From CAIZGX01 sp044371675 (GTDB lineage: Bacteria; Bacteroidota; Bacteroidia; Flavobacteriales_D; Sanyastnellaceae): a stretch of 17,254 nucleotides of DNA. This document shows, piece after piece, positions 6,760-13,088 of this stretch (its first letter is position 1; each line of letters begins with the position of its first letter). Location: NCBI GenBank assembly GCA_044371675.1, contig JBILTF010000048.1, positions 1-17,254 of the forward strand, given 5' to 3'. The translations under genes and the position numbers were made by a program. The notes under the pieces were generated by a model, which saw nothing but the letters and a program-made list of their open reading frames with translations, made no database searches and was not told the origin of the DNA.

Positions 6760-9438
6760 ATGACCGAAAATCAGAATTTCAATACACAAGAAACGCACTC
6801 GAAAAGAGTAGTTAAACCACGTATGGTTCTCATGTTAACGAGTATTATGTTTTTATCCATGATTTTCACAAGTTGTTCAACCAAGGAAGATGGCGTTGCG
6901 TATAGAATTTATCACAACACCCTCGGTCGCTACAACGGCTATTTCAACGCGAATGAATTGGTGAAGAAGTCGCAGACGACGCTGGCCAATGGTAGGAAAG
7001 ACGATTACGACGAGGTAATTCCTTTGTACAACTACGGAACAGCATCTCAGAAAAAAGAGCTAATTCCAGATTTAGACAAAGCCATTAAAAAATGTGGAAA
7101 GGTGGTGAAGCGTCACACACTTGTTGCGGAGTCGAAGAAGGATATGAAATGGCCGGAGTACAACAAATGGATGGACGATAACTACCATGTCATTGGTCAA
7201 TCTAATTTGTATAAGGGAGAATATTACAAGGCGCAAGAGACTTTCAATTTCATTTCTAATAAGTATTCTTCGGAGGCAGTTCAATTGCGCGCTTACATCT
7301 GGTCTGCAAGGTCTTATTTTTTAGAAGGCGATTATTCCAAGGCCAAACAGTTGTTCCAGAAGGCAGATGGTTATGAAGATTTGCCGAAGGACATTGCCCG
7401 TGATTTGTATTTGGTGAAGGCTGAATTTTTTCTCGTTCAAGGTGAATTTAGTGCAGCGATAGAACCTTTGGAAAAAGGAATAGCATTAATCACGAAGAAA
7501 CCCGATCGAATTGTTCCTCAATTTGTATTGGGACAGTTGTACGACAGGATGGATAAGTCGGGCGATGCGAAAGTCGCGTTTCAGCGAGTAATTAAGTTGA
7601 AACCGCCCTATGAATTAGAGTTTCAATCGAAACTTCAAATGCTCCTTGCCGACACCAAGATTTCGCGCAACTACGAAGACGCCCAAAAGTCCTTGTTGGT
7701 AATGCTTGAAGACTTGAAGAACGATATCTACAAAGATGTTATTTATTACGCTTTGGGTTCCGTTACCCTTGAAATGGAGAAGCGCAAAGAGGCGGTAGAT
7801 TATTTTGAAAAGGCTCTAAAATTCAACAAGAACAACAAGAGCAAACGCTTAAAAATATTCATGACCTTGGGTGATTTATACTTTGCGCAAAAGGAATATC
7901 CTGAAGCGCAAGTGAATTACGACAGCGCCTATCACAATTTGGCAACCAATCACGTGCGTTACAAGGAGGTCAAGGCACGCGCGCTTAGCTTGAATGAATT
8001 GGTGGGTTACTTCAACACGATTTCAGAGAACGACAGCTTGATTTCTTTGTGCGAAAAGCCAACTTCTGAAATTGAGAAAACGTTGACAGCCGTTCGCGAG
8101 CAATTGCAAGTAGAGATGGCTGAACAGAAACTTAAGGATGAGGTAGATCGTCTGGCAGCTTTGAGGGGCGAAGAGATAAACGGTACGTTTTGGATTTACA
8201 ATCAAGATTTATTGAAGAGAGGGAAAAATATTTTTGACGAAACTTGGTCTGGTCGTCCATTGAAGGACAATTGGCGTAACCAAAGCTTGTTGGTTATGAT
8301 GATAGGCGAGCCAGATGAGAGTATTGTGGAAGCTGCAGTTGTGGACAGCGCTGGTTCAGAGGACCCGAAGTATAAAATACCAACAGTGGATGAGCTTCGT
8401 TCGAAGTTGCCTTGTGGGAATAGCGAGGCAATTGCTGAAATGAAGAGTGACTTAGCAGAGGCCTATTATTTATCGGGTTTGCTCTACAAGGAGAAATTGG
8501 AGGACATGGGCAATGCAATGACTGCATGGGAGAACTTGATTTCCAAATGTGAAGAAGGTGGGTTTCATCCGTTGGCCTATTATCAGTTATTCCGCGGTTG
8601 GCTTGTGAATGAAAAGGAAGAAGGCTACACGCTGAATCCGTTTTGTTCGACATGCAGTTCGGTGTTTTGGGGCAATCAGATTAAATCGAAATACCCTAAT
8701 TCAGATTGGGCATTTTTGGTAGATGACCCCAACTTCATGAATGCTGAACAAAAGCGCAAAGAGGAAGAAGAGAAAAACTATACGAAGGCATATAATCAAT
8801 ACGTTACGAATCACCCGTATGACGCTGTGACAACTTGCACCAAAGCCATAGCTGATCGCCCTTCCAACCATCTGATCTGTCAGTACCATATGTTGAAGGC
8901 TACTTGTTTAGGAAAAACCGAGGTGGTATTTGGTGTTAGAGAGAATTGCGAGGCTGAGTTGGAGGCTGTTGTGGCAGGATGCCCAAACACGGAAATAGCT
9001 ACTCAGGCTGCTGAAATGCTAAAGCAACTGACCTCAGGCGGATCGCCGAAACCGGCCAACACAACTACCGGCTCGAATTACATTAAGGCCGACGAATCGG
9101 AACACTATGTGGTATCGGTTGCAGATTTGAAAACAGTAAAGCTGAATCAAGCGAAGGCCTCGGTTTCAGATTTCACTAAGACCTATTTTTCAGGGTTCGA
9201 TTATAAGGTGAGCAATACTATGTTCAATGCGGATCAGACCTTCATTTTGGTGAAGTCATTTGCTAATTTGAAAGATGCGAGGGATTATTTTACTACTTTT
9301 GTTAGTGACAATGATTTGATTGACGTATTGAATTTATCGAAAGCCGATAAGTTCATTATTACGAAACAGAATTATTTGGAACTTTTTCGCTCTAAAGACT
9401 ACCAAGGTTATTTAGAGTTTTTTACTAAAAACTATTGA
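6760..9438 (+). CDS. sprE: SprE/PorW-type TPR lipoprotein of the type IX secretion system
   Basis: A large (892-residue) outer-envelope lipoprotein. The signal peptide has a basic n-region (SKRVVKPR), a hydrophobic core and SMIFTSC with lipidated C39. Just after comes YRIYHNTLGRYNGYFNANE (48-66), the signature opening of SprE/PorW proteins, then a long array of tetratricopeptide-like helical hairpins over roughly residues 140-400 (for example GEYYKAQETFNFI, GDYSKAKQLFQKA, GEFSAAIEPLEKG), a poorly conserved middle, and a compact C-terminal domain ending YLEFFTKNY. SprE (gliding motility in Flavobacterium) and PorW (Porphyromonas) link the energised trans-envelope T9SS machinery to outer-membrane components. 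Length agrees with SprE rather than the shorter PorW. The bactofilin ATG follows after three bases, so they are co-transcribed. The family assignment is from memory of its motifs. Confidence 0.75.
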   Translation: MTENQNFNTQETHSKRVVKPRMVLMLTSIMFLSMIFTSCSTKEDGVAYRIYHNTLGRYNGYFNANELVKKSQTTLANGRKDDYDEVIPLYNYGTASQKKELIPDLDKAIKKCGKVVKRHTLVAESKKDMKWPEYNKWMDDNYHVIGQSNLYKGEYYKAQETFNFISNKYSSEAVQLRAYIWSARSYFLEGDYSKAKQLFQKADGYEDLPKDIARDLYLVKAEFFLVQGEFSAAIEPLEKGIALITKKPDRIVPQFVLGQLYDRMDKSGDAKVAFQRVIKLKPPYELEFQSKLQMLLADTKISRNYEDAQKSLLVMLEDLKNDIYKDVIYYALGSVTLEMEKRKEAVDYFEKALKFNKNNKSKRLKIFMTLGDLYFAQKEYPEAQVNYDSAYHNLATNHVRYKEVKARALSLNELVGYFNTISENDSLISLCEKPTSEIEKTLTAVREQLQVEMAEQKLKDEVDRLAALRGEEINGTFWIYNQDLLKRGKNIFDETWSGRPLKDNWRNQSLLVMMIGEPDESIVEAAVVDSAGSEDPKYKIPTVDELRSKLPCGNSEAIAEMKSDLAEAYYLSGLLYKEKLEDMGNAMTAWENLISKCEEGGFHPLAYYQLFRGWLVNEKEEGYTLNPFCSTCSSVFWGNQIKSKYPNSDWAFLVDDPNFMNAEQKRKEEEEKNYTKAYNQYVTNHPYDAVTTCTKAIADRPSNHLICQYHMLKATCLGKTEVVFGVRENCEAELEAVVAGCPNTEIATQAAEMLKQLTSGGSPKPANTTTGSNYIKADESEHYVVSVADLKTVKLNQAKASVSDFTKTYFSGFDYKVSNTMFNADQTFILVKSFANLKDARDYFTTFVSDNDLIDVLNLSKADKFIITKQNYLELFRSKDYQGYLEFFTKNY

Positions 9439-9441
9439 ACT

Positions 9442-9876
9442 ATGTTATCAAAAGGAAACACATCTGCACGACCTTCAGAATCATCTTCTGAGAATGCAAT
9501 CAACAGAATTGTTGAAGGAACTATAATAGAAGGAGAAATCCGCTGCGAAAGCAATATACGTATCGACGGCGTTTTTACCGGAAATATAGGAACCAAGGGA
9601 CGATTGGTAATCGGTCCAACAGGAAAAATTGATGGAAATGTAATCTGTCAGAATGCAGAAATCGAAGGGTTTGTAAAAGGTAAATTGAACGTTCAGCAGT
9701 TGCTTTCTTTGAAAGGTACAGCTCGTGTTGAAGGAGATATCTTCACAGACAAGTTAGCTATTGAGCCAGGTGCTGCATTTTCTGGAGCGTGTTCAATGGG
9801 TCAAAAGCAAAAGGAAGCGCCTAGGGTTGAAAATCCGGGAGCGCCCGTAGCTTCAACTACTCCGATTTCAAAATAA
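9442..9876 (+). CDS. Bactofilin (polymer-forming cytoskeletal protein)
   Basis: A 144-residue bactofilin. The core at about 21-117 consists of short repeating beta-strand units of the right-handed beta-helix: TIIEGEIRCESNIRIDG, VFTGNIGTKGRLVIG, GKIDGNVICQNAEIEG, FVKGKLNVQQLLSLKG, ARVEGDIFTDKLAIEPG. Polar, presumably disordered tails flank it (Ser-rich N-terminus, Pro/Ala-rich C-terminus), as is typical. Bactofilins polymerise without nucleotide and act as scaffolds in cell shape, wall synthesis and polar placement of machinery. The gene begins three bases after sprE. Its stop TAA follows an AAAA run, and an AtpZ-like frame begins in the -1 phase across this stop. The length is normal. Confidence 0.9.
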   Translation: MLSKGNTSARPSESSSENAINRIVEGTIIEGEIRCESNIRIDGVFTGNIGTKGRLVIGPTGKIDGNVICQNAEIEGFVKGKLNVQQLLSLKGTARVEGDIFTDKLAIEPGAAFSGACSMGQKQKEAPRVENPGAPVASTTPISK

Positions 9877-9923
9877 TTCGCATTAATCCTTCCATTCTAA
9901 AATACTCTTCTTTAGCCACACAA

Positions 9924-10073
9924 ATGGCATTAACCATTGGTTTGGGTGTTTGGGGAGGAAGGAAATTAGATGTTTATTTTCAAAATGAAAAACCAATACT
10001 AACATTGGTTTTTTCTATTTTAGGACTTGCAGTTTCGTTGTATGTTGTCATACGAAGTGTATCAAAAAAATGA
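9924..10073 (+). CDS. AtpZ/AtpI-like small membrane protein; true start probably upstream of the only ATG
   Basis: From the ATG at 9924 this gives 49 residues ending SLYVVIRSVSKK, with two membrane helices separated by WGGRKLDVYFQNEKP. The GLGVWGGRKLD motif and the position just before the Fo genes match the AtpZ family (small partners of AtpI, proposed to help c-ring assembly or ion movement). Homology seems to reach further left: the in-frame codons before the ATG read ILKYSSLATQ, the usual lead-in to helix 1, so the ATG would cut into that helix. The frame is open back to 9831 with no ATG, GTG or TTG before 9924; ATA at 9873 and ATT at 9876, 9882 and 9894 are the only near-start codons. 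Its TGA overlaps the next ATG (ATGA, 10070-10073). Below common ORF length cut-offs. Confidence 0.7.
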   Translation: MALTIGLGVWGGRKLDVYFQNEKPILTLVFSILGLAVSLYVVIRSVSKK

Positions 10074-10423
10074 ATCGATTTATTTCCCCCAATGTTGTTT
10101 TTGCACTCGTGTGCATGAGCGCTATTTATTTTTCTAGTTTGAAATGGAACGTGCCGCTCGTTTTTCTGGGGGTGCCCGTGCTATTCCTTGTATTGAATAT
10201 TTTGCTATACAAGTGGGTGCAAGCCGCTGTTGCAAAGTCACCTGCGAAATTCGTTAACGCCTTCATGACGGCCATTACGTTGAAATTACTCTTTACAGCT
10301 TCGGTTGTCGGGGTGTTAATTGTGGTTTTTCCAGCATCGAAAGCAGTGCTAGCTTTGGGGACATTTTTTATATACGCTGGCGCTACTTTTATCTTTTCGA
10401 GAGCTCTTTTGAAGATTAAATGA
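10070..10423 (+). CDS. Four-helix membrane protein upstream of atpB (AtpI-like position)
   Basis: A 117-residue, very hydrophobic protein with four predicted helices (about 9-24, 28-48, 66-87 and 90-112). SPAKFVNAFMTAITLKLL (57-74) opens helix 3, and a single lysine (K72) lies within the hydrophobic run. It overlaps the AtpZ-like frame by ATGA and ends just before the atpB promoter. I do not recognise a named family, but a small four-helix protein between AtpZ and AtpB is common in Bacteroidota and occupies the place of AtpI, the c-ring assembly factor of other bacteria. A role in ATP synthase assembly is inferred from position and topology only. Confidence 0.75.
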   Translation: MNRFISPNVVFALVCMSAIYFSSLKWNVPLVFLGVPVLFLVLNILLYKWVQAAVAKSPAKFVNAFMTAITLKLLFTASVVGVLIVVFPASKAVLALGTFFIYAGATFIFSRALLKIK

Positions 10424-10450
10424 AAAATCGAAAAGTTTTTGAAAAAATAA

Positions 10451-10481
10451 TTTCGTTTCTGCAATGTGTTGCTTACTTTTG
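10451..10481 (+). promoter_or_regulatory. Promoter of the atpBEFHAG operon
   Basis: TTTC (10451-10454) is followed after 19 bases by TACTTTTG (10474-10481), a perfect TAnnTTTG with a three-of-four -33 box. The start point would be near 10486, 18 bases before the atpB ATG at 10504. The box is followed by CACCGCC. The promoter lies inside the longer open frame that begins at 10420 and so argues against that start. Confidence 0.65.
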
Positions 10482-10503
10482 CACCGCCAAAAACGGGTTA
10501 GTG

Positions 10504-11703
10504 ATGGTGAGACTGTATCAATTTCTTTTTATAATTGGATTCATTGGAATGACTTCAGTTGCCGCAGCGCAGCATGAAAGTCATGCCTCAGAATCAGTTG
10601 CTCATGAGGAGGTGTCGGTTGAACATCCGGCACACGCGGACACAAACCCTCACACTCAATCGGACACTTTAGCTCACGCTGCTCAAGATACAGAGCACAA
10701 GGAAGAAGAGTTCAAAATTGGCGAAATGATCATGCATCACATTACAGATGCTCATCAAATTCACCTAGGTGGAAGTCTTTATATACCGCTCCCAATCATT
10801 ATTCTGCACGAAGGTCACTTCGATATTTTCTCTTCAAGTAACTTTTACTCAGTAAACGCTCATGGAGAATTAGATTACCAAGATTATAAAGGTTACCGCA
10901 ATCATCACGAGATGATTGAGTACGTTGGTGAAAATGCTCCACACGATGCACACGGTCACAAGGTGATGGATTTTTCAATTACCAAATCGGTATTTGGAAT
11001 GCTGTTAATCATTGGGTTAATGATATTTCTTTTCGGGTCTATTGCTAAGAAGTACAAGAAAAATGGAAGAACAGCACCATCAGGCATTCAGAATGCTTTA
11101 GAGCCCTTCATTATTTTTATTAGAGACGATATAGCTACGCCAGCCTTAGGAAAGAAAAAGGCAGAGAAGTATGTTCCGTTTTTATTGACTTCGTTTTTCT
11201 TTATTTGGTTGTGTAATATGTTGGGAATGATTCCTTTTTTAGGAGGATTCAACATCACGGGAACATTGAGCATTACTTTGGTTTTAGCCGGATTGGTTTT
11301 CCTTATTACCAGTTTCTCAGGCAACAAACATTATTGGGGTCACATTTTCTGGCCTCCGGGGGTTCCGGCTTTCGTTAAAGTTATTCTGGTTCCAATTGAA
11401 ATCATGAGTGTGTTCATTAAGCCAACTGTATTGATGATTCGTTTAACTGCGAATATTACAGCTGGACACATTATTATATTGTCTTTTGTTGGATTGGCTT
11501 TGATGTTCGGGCAAGATAGTGTTGCGGCAGGATATGGTGTTGGAGTTGGTTCTGTATTGTTTATGATCTTCATGTACTGCTTGGAACTCTTAGTTGCATT
11601 CCTTCAGGCATATGTATTTACTTTACTTGCGGCCTTATATTTTGGAGAAGCAAATCAAGAACATCATCACGAGCATGAACATGCTGAACCTCATGCACAT
11701 TAA
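10504..11703 (+). CDS. atpB: F-type ATP synthase subunit a, with long secreted N-terminal domain
   Basis: The proton-channel subunit of Fo. The 399 residues start with a signal peptide (MVRLYQFLFI to about AAAQ, residue 23), then an extracytoplasmic region to about 160 with MHHITDAHQIHL and YIPLPIIILHEGHFDIFSS, characteristic of Bacteroidota a subunits, then the membrane core. The essential arginine is R313 in MIRLTANITAGH (311-322); the last helix region LELLVAFLQAYVFTLLAALY (360-379) carries the conserved Glu and Gln. Two His-rich stretches flank the protein: residues 24-65 and 387-399. The frame is open to an ATG at 10420 that overlaps the preceding stop, but the signal peptide and the internal promoter both favour 10504. 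First gene of the ATP synthase operon. Confidence 0.93.
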   Translation: MVRLYQFLFIIGFIGMTSVAAAQHESHASESVAHEEVSVEHPAHADTNPHTQSDTLAHAAQDTEHKEEEFKIGEMIMHHITDAHQIHLGGSLYIPLPIIILHEGHFDIFSSSNFYSVNAHGELDYQDYKGYRNHHEMIEYVGENAPHDAHGHKVMDFSITKSVFGMLLIIGLMIFLFGSIAKKYKKNGRTAPSGIQNALEPFIIFIRDDIATPALGKKKAEKYVPFLLTSFFFIWLCNMLGMIPFLGGFNITGTLSITLVLAGLVFLITSFSGNKHYWGHIFWPPGVPAFVKVILVPIEIMSVFIKPTVLMIRLTANITAGHIIILSFVGLALMFGQDSVAAGYGVGVGSVLFMIFMYCLELLVAFLQAYVFTLLAALYFGEANQEHHHEHEHAEPHAH

Positions 11704-11734
11704 TTCGTAAATTTTAACTCAAAAATCAAATAAC

Positions 11735-11980
11735 ATGGAATTCTTAAATCTTTTAATGACAGCAGAAGTTGGACAAGGTCTTGCTGGTATTGGAGCAGGT
11801 ATAGCTGCTATTGGTGCAGGTATCGGTGTAGGTCGCATTGGCGGTTCTGCTCTTGAAGGAATGGCTCGTCAACCAGAAACAAGTGGTGATTTACGTTCAA
11901 ACATGATCGTAGCTGCTGCCTTGGTAGAAGGTGTTGCTTTGTTTGCCATTATCGTTTGTTTGTTAGTAGCTTTAGGTTAA
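11735..11980 (+). CDS. atpE: F-type ATP synthase subunit c
   Basis: The 81-residue hairpin that forms the rotating c-ring. Helix 1 (about 14-38) is glycine-rich (GAGIAAIGAGIGVGRIGG), the cytoplasmic loop is ARQPE (44-48), and helix 2 (about 57-80) carries the ion-binding carboxylate E65 in ALVEGVALF. The sodium-binding pattern of the Ilyobacter c subunit (Gln in helix 1, Glu-Ser-Thr and Tyr in helix 2) is absent: the aligned residues are Val32, Gly66, Val67 and Phe70. The ring is therefore predicted to carry protons. It lies 31 bases after atpB with no Shine-Dalgarno site; a small hairpin follows its stop. Confidence 0.97.
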   Translation: MEFLNLLMTAEVGQGLAGIGAGIAAIGAGIGVGRIGGSALEGMARQPETSGDLRSNMIVAAALVEGVALFAIIVCLLVALG

Positions 11981-11983
11981 TAA

Positions 11984-11999
11984 TAGGCGCTTTGCGCTA
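11984..11999 (+). other. Small hairpin between atpE and atpF
   Basis: TAGGCGC and GCGCTA pair around a TTT loop (4-bp GC core extended by TA pairs with one bulged G), starting three bases after the atpE stop and ending 14 bases before the atpF ATG. There is no T-run, so it is not a terminator; it might protect the atpE message or set the ratio of c to the other subunits. Confidence 0.35.
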
Positions 12000-12013
12000 A
12001 ACACAATACATCC

Positions 12014-12511
12014 ATGGAAGGATTACTTAGTGTATCCGTAGGTACCGTATTTTGGGCCTCGGTTGCTTTCTTGTGTGTGCTTGCCATTTTGAAAAGAATG
12101 GCATGGGGTCCAATATTGAGTTCTTTAAAGGACCGTGAGGAAGGTATCGCAGATGCATTGCGTCAGGCAGACCTTGCTAAGGAAGAAATGAGCCGTTTAC
12201 AGGCGAGCAACGAAGATCTTCTTCGTGAAGCACGCAACGAACGTGATCGTATCTTGAATGAAGCAAAGTCAATGGCTGATAAAATGCGCAACGATGCTGT
12301 TGGTCGCTCGCAAGAAGAGGCAAATCGCATTACTGCAAAAGCGAAAGCTGAAATTGAAAATCAAAAGCAAGCGGCCATCACCGATTTGAAAAATCAGGTA
12401 GCTGATCTTTCAGTTCAATTGGCTGAAGTGCTTTTGAAAGATTCTTTAACAGAAGAGCAAAAGCAAAAAGCGTTGAATCATTCTTTAATTAAAGAATTCG
12501 GAGCCAATTAA
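12014..12511 (+). CDS. atpF: F-type ATP synthase subunit b
   Basis: The 165-residue peripheral-stalk subunit: one N-terminal membrane helix (about 10-27), the junction KRMAWGPILSSLKDREEGI (27-45) typical of subunit b, and a long charged, alanine-rich helix (about 45-135) that forms the parallel coiled coil. The C-terminal part (VADLSVQLAEVLLKDSLT) contacts delta. Only one b-type gene is present, so the stalk is a homodimer. The atpH ATG follows after a single base, which implies tight coupling; the gap to atpE holds a small hairpin. Confidence 0.95.
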   Translation: MEGLLSVSVGTVFWASVAFLCVLAILKRMAWGPILSSLKDREEGIADALRQADLAKEEMSRLQASNEDLLREARNERDRILNEAKSMADKMRNDAVGRSQEEANRITAKAKAEIENQKQAAITDLKNQVADLSVQLAEVLLKDSLTEEQKQKALNHSLIKEFGAN

Positions 12512-12512
12512 T

Positions 12513-13067
12513 ATGTCAAACATTCGCCTCTCAACGCGTTACGCAAAATCATTGATTAATCTTGCTTCAGAGCGAGGAGAGACCGATGTCTTGCTGAAAG
12601 ACATGCTCTATATCTCTAGCAGCATTCGTTCAAGTAAGGATTTGCAAATAATGTTGGCTAGTCCAGTTATTAGCGGTGATAAAAAACGCAAAGTGTTGTT
12701 CTCTATTTTTACTGAATTGAACAAAACCACACACGTCTTTATTGATTTAATCGTAAGCAAAGGTCGTGAGAGTGATTTGGGTGAAATAGCTCAGTCTTTT
12801 GTTCAGCAAGTAAAGGCTGGAAGAAATATTTTTGATGTGGAATTAATTTCAGCAGTACCAGCCGATGATGCTCTTCGTGCAGAAGTTTCTGCAGTAGCGA
12901 AGAAGATTTGTGGTGGCGATGTTGAAATTACTGAAAAAGTTGATTCAGATTTAATAGGTGGATTTATCCTTCGTGTAAACGGAATGGAATACAATGCATC
13001 GGTTTCAGATAAACTGAAAAAAGCGAAAAAAGATTTTTCAAAAAACCCGTACGTCCCAACGTTATAA
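12513..13067 (+). CDS. atpH: F-type ATP synthase subunit delta
   Basis: The 184-residue OSCP/delta subunit that links the b-subunit stalk to the top of F1. LSTRYAKSLINLASERG (6-22) is the standard opening of the N-terminal six-helix domain, SSKDLQIMLASPVISGDKK is its conserved middle, and the C-terminal domain ends with DLIGGFILRVNGMEYNASV, the family's most conserved segment. The length is as expected. It is one base downstream of atpF and about 20 bases upstream of atpA. Confidence 0.95.
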   Translation: MSNIRLSTRYAKSLINLASERGETDVLLKDMLYISSSIRSSKDLQIMLASPVISGDKKRKVLFSIFTELNKTTHVFIDLIVSKGRESDLGEIAQSFVQQVKAGRNIFDVELISAVPADDALRAEVSAVAKKICGGDVEITEKVDSDLIGGFILRVNGMEYNASVSDKLKKAKKDFSKNPYVPTL

Positions 13068-13088
13068 TGGGATTAAAAACTATTTGTT

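Noticed and set aside
8294..8653. 119-codon antisense frame inside sprE
   Set aside because: Shadow of sprE with no recognisable domain.
9864..9876. Canonical -1 slippery heptamer (X XXY YYZ) at the bactofilin stop
   Set aside because: The bases before the stop do not form the heptamer; only a single-codon slip on AAAA is possible, so a programmed shift remains speculative.
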